From Halomonas binhaiensis (GTDB lineage Bacteria; Pseudomonadota; Gammaproteobacteria; Pseudomonadales; Halomonadaceae): DNA of 64,000 nucleotides. The DNA is taken from NCBI RefSeq assembly GCF_008329985.2, contig NZ_CP038437.2:3534001-3598000 (forward strand). The letters run 5' to 3'. This document shows positions 39,705 to 48,637 of this stretch, piece after piece. The translations under genes were made by a program, and so were the position numbers. Positions within the stretch are counted from its first letter, which is position 1. Every line of letters begins with the position of its first letter. The notes beneath the pieces were generated by a model. The model worked only from the letters and a program-made list of their open reading frames with translations, was not told the origin of the DNA and did no database searches.

Positions 39705-40133
39705 TCAGCGCACGATCATTACGGAGATCTTGCTGTGATGGACCACATGTTCCGCATTGGGCCCAATCACATGATCGACAAACTTGCGCTTGGTATGGGA
39801 GGCCATGACGATCAAGTCAACTTTCAGCTTCTTGCTGGCCTTGAGAATGCTCTCCCAAGGCGATCCATCAGCCAGAACAGTATGTATTTCAATATCCTCC
39901 GGCACGTTGTCCTTGACGAACACCTGCAGGGCTTCCTTGGCGGTTTCATGCGCCTTGGCAGCGAAGTCTGGTGGAAAGTAAGCCCCTACCATCGGCATGC
40001 GATAGTCCGGCAATACCGTGACAATATGCAGTGACGCACCAAAGGTGCGACACAGCGCCACTGCCACCGGTAATGCCTTCTTCCAGGACTCCTTCTCATT
40101 GAGATCCACGGAAAGCAGTATCTTCTCGTACAT
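39705..40133 (-). CDS. Universal stress protein family, TeaD-like partner of a TRAP transporter
   Basis: 142 residues, single UspA domain (YEKILLSVDLNEKESWKKALPVA at the start, KISVMIVR at the end). The usual ATP-binding motif G-2x-G-9x-G-S/T is degraded: the region reads MASHTKRKFVDHVIGPNAEHV, keeping only the last Gly and with Pro where Ser/Thr is expected. It ends the TAXI-TRAP operon, 12 bases after the permease, as TeaD does in the ectoine TRAP system of Halomonas elongata, where it modulates transport. Confidence 0.9.
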   Translation of the reverse strand: MYEKILLSVDLNEKESWKKALPVAVALCRTFGASLHIVTVLPDYRMPMVGAYFPPDFAAKAHETAKEALQVFVKDNVPEDIEIHTVLADGSPWESILKASKKLKVDLIVMASHTKRKFVDHVIGPNAEHVVHHSKISVMIVR

Positions 40134-40145
40134 GGCATTCCCTCC

Positions 40146-42743
40146 TCAGGCCTCGGCGCCTGTCGCTTGCTGGTGGCTGCGACGCCGACGTTGCAACAGC
40201 ACCACCAATCCGAAGACAACCAATGCCGGGAACCACATCAGTTCTTTGGGCCAACGCGATACCGGCGCCAGGACTTCCTCGATCTGCTGATCGAAATCGA
40301 AGCCCATTTCCTGCGCTTCACTGCCGAACGTCACCATGTCCACGATCGCCTTGTCATCTTCGATCAATAGCTCAAGCCCCAGGTTTTCCAGGCGCTCTTC
40401 ACCCGTCTTGCCCTCTGGCACCGGCAGTGTCATGTAAGTGACCTGTTCATCACCGTAGGCATCTTCTCCACGCACCTTGAGGCGCAACGGTGTCTCTCTA
40501 TCAGCCTCTCCCAGGGCCTGGACGAACTGGGCCGGGGGAATGCTTTCATAAGGGTCGTGGATCATGTCCATCCAGAAACCGGGACGGAACAGAGAGAACG
40601 CCACCAGCAGCAGCAGAATACTCTCGTACCAGCGGTTACGGGTGATCATGAAGCCCTGAGTTGCAGCGGCAAAGATCAGCATGGCAATGGTTGCCACGAT
40701 AAAGACCAACACCCCTTGCAATGGTGAGACATCAATCAGCAACAGGTCCGTGTTGAAGATGAACAGGAACGGCAAGGCAGCAGTACGCAGGCTGTAGTAG
40801 AAAGCCTGGAAACCCGTGCGAATAGGATCACCGCCAGATAGCGCCGCCGCGGCAAACGATGCCAGCCCCACCGGTGGTGTCACATCCGCCATGATGCCGA
40901 AATAGAACACGAACAGGTGCACGGCGATCAGCGGTACCAGCAAGCCATTCTGTTCGCCAAGCTGGACAATGACCGGTGCCAGCAAGGCCGACACGACAAT
41001 GTAGTTGGCGGTGGTGGGCAGGCCCATGCCAAGAATCAGACTGAGGACAGCCGTCAACAGCAGGATCAGCATCAGATTGCCCATGGACAGGATTTCCACG
41101 ACATCCGCCAGCACCAGGCCGACCCCCGTCTGGGAGACAGCACCAACGATGATGCCCGCTGTCGCCGTCGCGATACCAATGCCAATCATGTTGCGGGCAC
41201 CTGCTATCAGACCTTCCCACAGATCCAGAAAGCCTTCGCGTACATCTGCCGAGAAATTGCTGCGCCCACGGAAAAATGCCGTGATCGGGCGCTGGGTGAT
41301 CATGATGATCATCATCAGGACCGTCGCCCAGAAGGCAGAGAGCCCTGGCGACAGTCGTTCGACCATAAGGCACCACACCAGCACCAGCACCGGCAGGATG
41401 TACTGCAGCCCCACCAGTACCGTAGGCCGGGTCTGGGGTAGCGTGAACACCGGCTCGTTGGGATCATCGAGTTCCAGCTCGGGATAGTTCGAAGCCAGCT
41501 TGAGCAGACCAACATAAATCGCGGCCAGAACCACGGCAGCTACCCACGGCGTTGCATCGCCCAATATCGGCTTCAGCCAGCCAAGCCCGTAATACACCAC
41601 CAGGGCCGCTATCATCATCAACAGCAGGCCACCAAGGAAGCCGATCAGCTTGCGTACCAGCGGCTTGGGCGGATTGGAGCTCTTGAGGCCCTGCATGTTG
41701 GCCTTCAGCGCCTCGAGATGAACGATGTAGACCAGAGCGATATAGGAGATCAGCGCAGGAAGGAAGGCATGCTTGATCACTTCCACATAAGAGATGCCGA
41801 CATATTCCACCATCAGGAAAGCCGCAGCGCCCATGACAGGAGGCATGATCTGGCCATTGACTGATGAAGACACTTCCACGGCTCCGGCCTTCTCAGCCGA
41901 AAACCCTACTCGCTTCATCATCGGAATGGTAAAGGTTCCGGTCGTGACCGTATTGGCAATGGAGGAACCAGAAATCAGACCGGTCATGCCGGAAGCCACG
42001 ACAGCCGCCTTGGCGGGGCCACCGCGATAGTGCCCCAGCATCGAAAAGGCAACCTTGATGAAATAGTTGCCCGCTCCTGCCTTGTCGAGCATGGCACCAA
42101 ACAGGACGAACAGGAACACGAAACTGGTCGACACCCCAAGGGCAATACCGAAGACCCCCTGAGTGGTCAGCCACTGGTGGTTGACCAGGCCATAAATGCT
42201 GACCCCACGATGAGCGAGAATACCCGGCATCCAGGGACCGGCCAGGGAATAGATCAGAAAGATCGAAGCGATGATTGTCAGAGGCGGCCCCAGAGCTCGC
42301 CGCGTCGCCTCGAGCAGCAACAGGATTCCAATCACACCGACGATGACGTCCTGCAAGATAGGTGAACCAGGGCGATGGGAGAGTTGTTCATAGAAAATGA
42401 ACATATAGGCCCCGGCGCTGGCGGCGATGATCGCCATTATCCAGTCTTGCAATGGAATGCGGTCTCGCGGCGAACGTTTGGTCGCCGGGTAGGCCATGAA
42501 GGCCAGGAACAGGGCAAAGGCCAGGTGGATAGAACGTGCTTCAGTGGCATTGAACACGCCAAACCCCGCCATGAAGGGTAGCGGGGATGCAATCCACAGC
42601 TGAAAGAGCGACCACACTGCCGCTACACCTACCAGCAGTTTTCCTGGAGCGCCGACCGGCTTGCGCGCTCCGGAATCACTTGATGCGACCATCTCTTCGA
42701 GGTCCACATCAGCTCTCGCGGCCTGTTTGTTGTCCTCAGTCAT
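40146..42743 (-). CDS. TRAP transporter fused permease, TAXI type (4TM + 12TM, DUF3394 tail)
   Basis: 865 residues from ATG 42743 with AAGG upstream. A short cytoplasmic start is followed by the DctQ-like 4-helix part (about 40-190) and the DctM-like part (about 190-720; GMTGLISGSSIANTVTTGTFTIPMM, GMGLPTTANYIVV, DVTPPVGLASFAAAALSGG). A C-terminal soluble domain with a final helix (about 745-855) matches the DUF3394 extension of TAXI permeases. Substrates of such systems include glutamate, 2-oxoglutarate and other organic acids; this one is unknown. Confidence 0.93.
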   Translation of the reverse strand: MTEDNKQAARADVDLEEMVASSDSGARKPVGAPGKLLVGVAAVWSLFQLWIASPLPFMAGFGVFNATEARSIHLAFALFLAFMAYPATKRSPRDRIPLQDWIMAIIAASAGAYMFIFYEQLSHRPGSPILQDVIVGVIGILLLLEATRRALGPPLTIIASIFLIYSLAGPWMPGILAHRGVSIYGLVNHQWLTTQGVFGIALGVSTSFVFLFVLFGAMLDKAGAGNYFIKVAFSMLGHYRGGPAKAAVVASGMTGLISGSSIANTVTTGTFTIPMMKRVGFSAEKAGAVEVSSSVNGQIMPPVMGAAAFLMVEYVGISYVEVIKHAFLPALISYIALVYIVHLEALKANMQGLKSSNPPKPLVRKLIGFLGGLLLMMIAALVVYYGLGWLKPILGDATPWVAAVVLAAIYVGLLKLASNYPELELDDPNEPVFTLPQTRPTVLVGLQYILPVLVLVWCLMVERLSPGLSAFWATVLMMIIMITQRPITAFFRGRSNFSADVREGFLDLWEGLIAGARNMIGIGIATATAGIIVGAVSQTGVGLVLADVVEILSMGNLMLILLLTAVLSLILGMGLPTTANYIVVSALLAPVIVQLGEQNGLLVPLIAVHLFVFYFGIMADVTPPVGLASFAAAALSGGDPIRTGFQAFYYSLRTAALPFLFIFNTDLLLIDVSPLQGVLVFIVATIAMLIFAAATQGFMITRNRWYESILLLLVAFSLFRPGFWMDMIHDPYESIPPAQFVQALGEADRETPLRLKVRGEDAYGDEQVTYMTLPVPEGKTGEERLENLGLELLIEDDKAIVDMVTFGSEAQEMGFDFDQQIEEVLAPVSRWPKELMWFPALVVFGLVVLLQRRRRSHQQATGAEA

Positions 42744-42847
42744 AAGCGTGCCTTGCTCTTGTGAGGGTTGATGAACGGACTGCGCGGCCGCCCAGAGGGA
42801 AGCCGCGCAGTAATGACGCAACCATTGAATAAAGGCAGCTCGATAAC

Positions 42848-43831
42848 TTACTCGATCCAGCCCTGTTCACGGTAATAGCGCTCGGCACCGGCGTGCAGCG
42901 GTGCAGACAGACCTTCGGAAATCATGTCCTCAGGTTCCAGATTGGCGAAGGCCGGATGTAGCTTCTTGAAGCGGTCAAAGTTCTCAAATACCGCCTTGAC
43001 CGTCTGATAGACCAATTCCTCATCAGCATCTTCCGAGGTCACCAGAGTAGCCGCTACACCAAAGGTCTCGACATCATCCGGGTTGCCCTTGTACAGGCCA
43101 CCAGGAATCGTGGACATGGTGTAGTAGGGGTGCTCCTCGACAATGCCTTTTACGGTGTCATCATTCAGAGGAATGAGACGAGAATCGACCGTGGTCGTGG
43201 CTTCCTGAATGGCACCATTGGGGTGGCCAACCACATAGGCCATGGCATCGATATTATTATCAGACAGGGCAGAAGCCATCTCGGCAGCATCCAACTCGGA
43301 AGCCAGCGAGAACGTATCGGTTGTCCAGCCCTTGGCATCCATCACCACTTCCATGGTGTTGCGCTGGCCAGAGCCCGGGTTGCCGATATTGACACGCTTG
43401 CCTTCCAGGTCATCCAGTGTCTCGATGCCTGAATCGGCCCGGGCCAGCAGGGTCAGCGGCTCACCATGCAGCTTGAAGATGGAACGAAGTTCCGGGTAGG
43501 CCTTGCCTTCGAAATCACCTGTACCGTTGTAGGCTTGATACTGTACATCAGACTGGGCAACACCCAGGGTCAGTTCGCCACTACGGATGCCGTTGACGTT
43601 GGCCACGGAACCACCGGTGGACGGTGCGTTACAACGAATACCGGTCTCTTCGGCGTTGCGGTTGACGAAGCGACAAACGGACTGGCCGACGACATAATAG
43701 ACGCCGGTCTGGCCACCAGTGCCGATGGTGATGTACTTATTGTCGTCCTGAGCCATGGCCGGGGATGCAAACATCGCAGCTCCCAGAATGGCACCGGATA
43801 CGGCAGCGGTGAAGAAAGCATGGCGCTTCAT
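42848..43831 (-). CDS. TAXI-family TRAP substrate-binding protein
   Basis: 327 residues from ATG 43831 (GAGAGG 7 bases upstream; a GTG two codons earlier is possible). The signal peptide ends near PAMAQ at 28. Family hallmarks are ITIGTGGQTGVYYVVGQSVCRFVN, CNAPSTGGSVANVNGIRSGEL, VNIGNPGSGQRNTMEVVM and LHPAFANLEPEDM. It delivers its ligand to the fused permease 104 bases downstream. Confidence 0.94.
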   Translation of the reverse strand: MKRHAFFTAAVSGAILGAAMFASPAMAQDDNKYITIGTGGQTGVYYVVGQSVCRFVNRNAEETGIRCNAPSTGGSVANVNGIRSGELTLGVAQSDVQYQAYNGTGDFEGKAYPELRSIFKLHGEPLTLLARADSGIETLDDLEGKRVNIGNPGSGQRNTMEVVMDAKGWTTDTFSLASELDAAEMASALSDNNIDAMAYVVGHPNGAIQEATTTVDSRLIPLNDDTVKGIVEEHPYYTMSTIPGGLYKGNPDDVETFGVAATLVTSEDADEELVYQTVKAVFENFDRFKKLHPAFANLEPEDMISEGLSAPLHAGAERYYREQGWIE

Positions 43832-44242
43832 GGTCACACCTCTCTGACATTATTCATTGACATTAAGCGGGTCTCATCGAACGTTCTCTGGTCCGGCAAG
43901 GCACTCGCAACCTGCTACTTTAGCGGAAAACGTACTGGAATTGCGCACGGATTTTCCATCAAGGCGGAGAGTCTAGCCGTAGGTAACGTTTAGTGGGCGT
44001 TAATTTTTTTCTTTTTTGTGCCGGGTCAATCAGCATGGTCTCGGGGGCACAGCAAGCTCAGCATTGTTGTTATTACCTTTTGCTCACCTTCTTTTGCTCA
44101 TCTCTGTTATCAGAGCATAGCGGCTTGCCCGGAACGCGCCAGCCTGGCAGGTGGAACAATCACGACTATCCGACAAATGGACTACCCTTTACGCATTTCC
44201 TCCAATGAGTGCTGACGCACTTCGGCATGAGCAAGAATCGAG
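43832..44242. other. Intergenic region between TAXI binding protein and macro-domain gene
   Basis: 411 bases carrying divergent promoters by necessity; a T-rich stretch lies near 44000-44018. I see no gene, tRNA or convincing operator. The plus frame at 43993-44208 has no ribosome-binding site. Confidence 0.5.
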
Positions 44243-44773
44243 ATGAATACCCAGCCCCCTCTGATTGAATGCATTCAGGGAGATATTGCCGCACAAGCGG
44301 ATATCGATGCTGTCGTCAATGCGGCCAATGCTCAACTGCTGAGCGGCGGGGGCGTTGCTGGCGCCTTGCATCAAGCCGCCGGGCCGGAGCTTGCCGAGGT
44401 CGGTCGCTCGTTGGCACCTATCCGTCCAGGCCAGGCGATCATCACTCCCGCATTTCGACTCCCCAATCGCTACGTGATCCACTGCCTGGGGCCGGTCTAC
44501 GGTATCGACGAGCCAAGTGACGAGCTCCTGGCAAGCTGCTATCGCGAAGCACTGAAGCTGGCCGAAGACAACGCTGTCACCAGCATCGCCTTCCCGGCCA
44601 TTTCTACCGGAGCTTTTGGCTACCCATTGCTGGAAGCGACAGAAATCGCCCTGGGCAGCGTGCTGACCACCCTACCCTCATGCCCCAGCATTCAACTGGT
44701 GCGCTTTGTCCTGTTTGATGGTGCCAGTTGGCGATTGCATCAGCAGTGGCTGGAGAACCTGGTACACCCGTGA
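44243..44773 (+). CDS. Macro-domain protein, YmdB-like (ADP-ribose/O-acetyl-ADP-ribose binding)
   Basis: 176 residues covering one macro domain: IECIQGDIAAQADIDAVVNAANAQLLSGGGVAGALHQAAG contains the GDI and NAAN motifs and the Gly-rich loop, and AISTGAFGYPLLEATEIAL is the second phosphate-binding loop. Such proteins remove ADP-ribose or deacetylate O-acetyl-ADP-ribose; the E. coli member also modulates RNase III. It stands alone between a divergent TAXI operon and a convergent TRAP operon. The ribosome-binding site is weak. Confidence 0.92.
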   Translation: MNTQPPLIECIQGDIAAQADIDAVVNAANAQLLSGGGVAGALHQAAGPELAEVGRSLAPIRPGQAIITPAFRLPNRYVIHCLGPVYGIDEPSDELLASCYREALKLAEDNAVTSIAFPAISTGAFGYPLLEATEIALGSVLTTLPSCPSIQLVRFVLFDGASWRLHQQWLENLVHP

Positions 44774-44781
44774 TATGCAAT

Positions 44782-44811
44782 AAGCGTGAGGAAGTCGCCT
44801 TCCTCACGCTT
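44782..44811. terminator. Bidirectional terminator, macro-domain and TRAP genes
   Basis: Perfect 13-bp stem AAGCGTGAGGAAG / CTTCCTCACGCTT with a 4-base loop between convergent genes. Confidence 0.85.
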
Positions 44812-44834
44812 CACTTCGCCTGCCAGCCACCCAC

Positions 44835-46130
44835 TCAGACGTTGTAGCCCAGTACTCTGGGCAACCACAGGGCGATTTCCGGGAACAGCGCAACGACTGC
44901 CAGGGCCGAGCCCATGGCAACGACGAACAACAACGCCCAACCCACTGTCTGCTCAAGGCGTATCCTGGCCACTTCAGCGGTCACCATCAGGTTCACCGCT
45001 ACCGGAGGGGTAAACTGGCCGATGGCGATGTTCATGGCCAGCAGAATGCCGAACCACACCGGATTCCAGTCAAAGTGCTGCATCACCGGAATCAGGATCG
45101 GCATCATGATCAAGTAGATCGAGATGGCATCCAACAGCATGCCGGCAGCCAGTACCGCGAGCATGACCAGCACCAGAAGCAGTGCGCCGTTATCCGTCAG
45201 GCCGATCACCCATTCCGCCAGATGGCGGAAAGTACCCAGCATGGTGCCGGCCCAGGCAAAAATGCCAGCCAGGGCAATGATCAGCATCACGATGCCGGAG
45301 ATCACGGCGGCTTCGCCAAACAGTGCCCACAGGTCCTTGAGCGACAGCTCCCTGGTCCACCACAAGCCGATGACAACGCCATAGGCCACTGCCACTACCG
45401 CCGCTTCTGTCGGAGTGAACAGGCCACTGCGCAAGCCGCCCAGAATCAGCACCGGAGCAAAAAGAGCCGGTATGGCCTGGCGAAAGCTCTCACCCAAAGG
45501 AGGACGCTCGACACCATCCGGTTTCTCCCAGCCATGCCGACGAGACAACCACAGCGCAGGTATCAACAGCGACAGGCCTGCCAGTATTCCCGGGAACAAC
45601 CCGGCAGCGAACAAGGCGCGCAAGTCCACTCCGGGCACCACGATGGAATACAGGATCAGTGCCACAGAAGGTGGTATCAGGATGGCTGTGGAGGCCGAAG
45701 CGGCGATAAGAGTAGCCGAAAACGGCTTGGGATAACCGGCTCGGGTCATGCTGGGCAACATCACCATGGCCACGGCTGCCGCATCGGCAGGACCGGAACC
45801 ACTCATGCCCCCCATGATCATGCACACCAGCACGGCCACCACGGCAAGGCCACCATGACGAGGACCTATCAGTGCCTGAGCAAATCGCACCAGACGGGCC
45901 GCCACACCGGAGCGTTCGAAGATCAGCCCCGTGAGAATGAACAGTGGAATCGCAATCAAGGGGTACTTGGCGATGCTGTTGTAGGTATTGGTGCCCAAGG
46001 TGGACAGCATCGCTGGCGGCAGTCCGGCAATGATACCGACCGCTCCGGAAAGTCCCAGGGAAAAGGCCACCGGCACCCCAACCAGCAGAAAAGCGAGGAA
46101 GGTCACCAGCATCCATAGATCAGGCGTCAT
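44835..46130 (-). CDS. dctM: TRAP transporter large permease, DctM family (second system)
   Basis: 431 residues from ATG 46130, which has GGGAGG upstream and overlaps the DctQ end by 11 bases. Family blocks are PLFILTGLIFERSGVAARLV, MGGMSGSGPADAAAVAMVMLP and GQFTPPVAVNLMVTAEVARI. The protein is hydrophobic throughout. It is the last gene of a dctP-dctQ-dctM operon. Confidence 0.94.
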   Translation of the reverse strand: MTPDLWMLVTFLAFLLVGVPVAFSLGLSGAVGIIAGLPPAMLSTLGTNTYNSIAKYPLIAIPLFILTGLIFERSGVAARLVRFAQALIGPRHGGLAVVAVLVCMIMGGMSGSGPADAAAVAMVMLPSMTRAGYPKPFSATLIAASASTAILIPPSVALILYSIVVPGVDLRALFAAGLFPGILAGLSLLIPALWLSRRHGWEKPDGVERPPLGESFRQAIPALFAPVLILGGLRSGLFTPTEAAVVAVAYGVVIGLWWTRELSLKDLWALFGEAAVISGIVMLIIALAGIFAWAGTMLGTFRHLAEWVIGLTDNGALLLVLVMLAVLAAGMLLDAISIYLIMMPILIPVMQHFDWNPVWFGILLAMNIAIGQFTPPVAVNLMVTAEVARIRLEQTVGWALLFVVAMGSALAVVALFPEIALWLPRVLGYNV

Positions 46131-46596
46131 CCGTGAACCTCCCACGCCACCGATCGAAGGCTACCTGGCATTGACGCAGCAGCATCAGTGCCGACATTAA
46201 CGGTAACCAGATCAGGTACCACCATTGCGGCAAGCCAAGACCAGGAGACAAGGTCTGCCATTGATACTCCTGCCAGGTCATGGTTCCGCCAAACCAGGTA
46301 ATCAGGCCCAGCACCACGACCCCGCACACACCTTGAAACAGGATCAGTACGCGGCGACCTCGCTCGGGCAAGGCTCTCTCGAGCAAGCCAATGCGAATAT
46401 GGCGGTGAGAACGCAAAGCGACCGAAGCCCCTGCGAAGGTCAGCAGTACCAGCAGAAACACAGAGAACTCTTCCGTGAAGGCAAAAGAGCCCCCGGTGAT
46501 ATAACGCACCACGACATTGACCAGGCTGATCAGACCGATGATCACCAGTGCCAGGGTTGCCAGGATACGTTCGAATCTAGCGTCAGGACCTTTCAC
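46120..46596 (-). CDS. dctQ: TRAP transporter small permease, DctQ family (second system)
   Basis: 158 residues with four membrane segments and FTEEFSVFLLVLLTFAGASVALRSHRHIRIG, the DctQ interface block. The start is GTG at 46596, only 3 bases after the binding-protein stop; the ribosome-binding site GAGG overlaps that stop, so translation probably depends on termination-reinitiation. No internal Met offers another start before the first helix. Confidence 0.9.
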   Translation of the reverse strand: MKGPDARFERILATLALVIIGLISLVNVVVRYITGGSFAFTEEFSVFLLVLLTFAGASVALRSHRHIRIGLLERALPERGRRVLILFQGVCGVVVLGLITWFGGTMTWQEYQWQTLSPGLGLPQWWYLIWLPLMSALMLLRQCQVAFDRWRGRFTDDA

Positions 46597-46599
46597 GCC

Positions 46600-47622
46600 T
46601 CACTGCGCCTCGATCGCATTGCGCGCAGCTTCGACCAGTTCCTCACCAATGCGCGGTATCCATTTGTCATAGACATTGGCCGTGGCATCCACGAAGGCCT
46701 GGTATTGCTCATCGCTCAGTTCCGTGACAGTGACACCTCGCTCCTGGATGTCAGCCAGCCTGCCGGCTTCCTGCTCTCGGGTCATCGCCACTTCCCAGGC
46801 GCCAGCTTCGACCGCCGTTTCCTTCAGCAGCGCCTTCTCATCGTCAGAAAGTGACGCCCACACTTGCTGGTTGGCGGCAAAGATCAGTGGATCATTCATG
46901 TAGTTCCACAGGGTCACATGGTTCTGACCAACCTGATCGATACGCGCCACATCGAAAACCGACAGGGGGTTTTCCTGCCCATCCACGGCACCAGTGGTCA
47001 AGGCAGGCTTGGCATCAGCCCAACTCATCTGAGTCGGATTGGCACCCAGCGCGGAGAAGGTATCCTGGAACAGCGGCGAACCTACGACACGGATCTTGAG
47101 CCCTTCGAGATCCGCAGGTTCGTCAATTTCGCCGGAAGAGTTGGACAGCTGGCGAAAACCGTTCTCCCCCCAGGCCAAGGGGACAACGCCACGAGCCTCG
47201 ATCGCTTCGAACACCATGTCGCCCGCTTCACCTCCCGTCACTGCATCGACTGCTGCCTCGTCAGGCATCAGGAACGGCAAGGAAAACAGGTTGAGTTCTG
47301 GTACCTGGGGTGACCAGTTGATGGTCGATCCAACGGCAAGATCGATCAGTCCAGAGCGCATGGCCGAGAATTCCCGGGTCTGGTCGCCATTGACCAGTTG
47401 CGAGTTGGGATACACCCGCAGCGTCAACTCACCATCAGAGCGCTCTTCCACCAGATCCGCCCATTTCTGAGCCGCCTGCCCCCAAGGGAAGGCATCGGAC
47501 AGCACCGTGGAAACGGATAATTCCCGGGCCTGGAGGCTGGTGGCAAACATCGCCGCAAAGGCAGTGCCCACCAGTGCGCATGACAGTCGTGATAAGGAGC
47601 GTGAAGGGAGATAGGAAAACAT
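46600..47622 (-). CDS. dctP: TRAP substrate-binding protein, DctP family (second system)
   Basis: 340 residues from ATG 47622 (AAGGA 8 bases upstream). The signal peptide ends SLQARE near 31. DctP hallmarks are WADLVEERSDGELTLRVYPNSQL, RSGLIDLAVGS, LKIRVVGSPLF (substrate-carboxylate arginine) and ALTTGAVDGQENPLSVF. It is preceded by a perfect inverted repeat that looks like its operator. The substrate is probably an organic acid; the context gives no catabolic gene to narrow it. Confidence 0.93.
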   Translation of the reverse strand: MFSYLPSRSLSRLSCALVGTAFAAMFATSLQARELSVSTVLSDAFPWGQAAQKWADLVEERSDGELTLRVYPNSQLVNGDQTREFSAMRSGLIDLAVGSTINWSPQVPELNLFSLPFLMPDEAAVDAVTGGEAGDMVFEAIEARGVVPLAWGENGFRQLSNSSGEIDEPADLEGLKIRVVGSPLFQDTFSALGANPTQMSWADAKPALTTGAVDGQENPLSVFDVARIDQVGQNHVTLWNYMNDPLIFAANQQVWASLSDDEKALLKETAVEAGAWEVAMTREQEAGRLADIQERGVTVTELSDEQYQAFVDATANVYDKWIPRIGEELVEAARNAIEAQ

Positions 47623-47733
47623 GGCGTGTCCTTGCATTGCACCTGTGGAAGGAAACACCCACTTGCCGCTGCATCCAGGCCGCAAGTTCAGTCGTTCCCC
47701 CACCCAGAGCGAGTGAATCGAATCAGCGTTTTT

Positions 47734-47756
47734 ATTGGTCTAACCAGCAGACCAAT
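47734..47756. promoter_or_regulatory. Perfect inverted-repeat operator before the second TRAP operon
   Basis: Arms ATTGGTCT and AGACCAAT with a 7-base spacer (AACCAGC), about 112 bases before dctP. It contains TGGTCTAACCA, the TGGT-N3-ACCA pattern recognised by FadR-type GntR regulators. No such regulator gene is adjacent. Confidence 0.7.
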
Positions 47757-47790
47757 ATGCCTGTAAACCCCGATGCCCTACAAGGTTTAG

Positions 47791-47829
47791 CCATGAAAAA
47801 CGGCGGCTTTTCGCCACCGTTTTTCATGG
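47791..47829 (-). terminator. Strong terminator of the Kbp-like gene
   Basis: Arms CCATGAAAAACGG and CCGTTTTTCATGG with an inner GGC/GCC pairing give a stem of about 17 bp with one mismatch and a 5-base loop. It insulates the TRAP promoter. Confidence 0.88.
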
Positions 47830-47864
47830 GACACATCTAGTACAAAAGTATAAATAAAATGCGA

Positions 47865-48326
47865 TCAGCTTTCCGCCAAAGCGGGAATACGCAAGACCTG
47901 ACCTGGGTAGATGCTATCCGGGTCCGAGAGCATCGGCTTGTTAGCCTCGAAAATGACAGTGTATTTGGCGCCATTTTCCTTGCCGTAATTCTCTTCGGCA
48001 ATCTTCCATAGATTGTCGCCCTTCTTGACGGTGTAGAAGACCGCCTCCTTGGTGGCGCCCCCTGTCTCGGCAACCTTCAGCTCATCAGCCTGTACCTTGG
48101 ATACTCCAAGGGTGTTGCCGACAGCGATCACCACCTTCTCGAAGGCCGACTGATCCGCTACTTCTCCCTTCAAGATGACCTGCTCTCCATCTACCGACAG
48201 TTCAACGTCATCAGTACCAAGCTGATGAGAGTCGAGCTCCTTTTTCAGCTCAATGACATCTGGAGCTGCATCGTCCACCACACCCAACTTCTTGCCTACC
48301 GACTTAACGAAATCGAAAACACCCAT
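47865..48326 (-). CDS. kbp: BON-LysM protein, Kbp/YgaU-like potassium-binding protein
   Basis: 153 residues, no signal peptide. MGVFDFVKSVGKKLG is the typical start. A BON domain covers about 20-90 (VELSVDGEQVILKGEVADQ) and a LysM domain about 97-150 (YTVKKGDNLWKIAEENYG, IYPGQVLRIP). The E. coli homologue binds K+ in the cytoplasm and is needed for growth at high K+, which fits a halophile that handles large ion changes. It has its own promoter region and terminator. AGGAG is correctly placed. Confidence 0.92.
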   Translation of the reverse strand: MGVFDFVKSVGKKLGVVDDAAPDVIELKKELDSHQLGTDDVELSVDGEQVILKGEVADQSAFEKVVIAVGNTLGVSKVQADELKVAETGGATKEAVFYTVKKGDNLWKIAEENYGKENGAKYTVIFEANKPMLSDPDSIYPGQVLRIPALAES

Positions 48327-48637
48327 ATCAGCTTCTCCTGTTTCAGGCCCGAAATAATGGGCTCACGCAGGCCCCTCGTTCAACTACCAATGCCTCAGGA
48401 GTCCGTTTTGGCACAACACTCTTTCAGGTCCCTTATTACCTGACTCCCCCAGTGGCGGTACCCCAGCAGTCCCTCCTCGTGGACACACAATCTGTGCCAC
48501 ACGAAGCCACTAACATGTATACACACAATTGACATATTGAATACAAAAAACTAGCTTGATTGGGTCCCATATGAGCGGCCTATAGGCCAATCAATGACAA
48601 CGACCTCATAACAACCACAACCGAAGAGGGACGAGGA
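48327..48637. promoter_or_regulatory. Divergent promoter region, kbp / Tsx-like channel
   Basis: 311 bases, AT-rich in the half next to the channel gene. A sigma70-like element TTGACA (48529-48534), 17-base spacer, TAGCTT (48552-48557) points at the channel gene about 80 bases downstream. I see no gene or clear operator. Confidence 0.5.

Noticed and set aside
43466..43993. 175-codon plus frame
   Set aside because: It lies mostly antisense to the TAXI binding-protein gene, which has a signal peptide and full family motifs.
44243..44773. Macro-domain gene as part of an ADP-ribosylation defence or toxin system
   Set aside because: No ADP-ribosyltransferase, sirtuin or toxin gene is adjacent; it stands alone between transporter operons.
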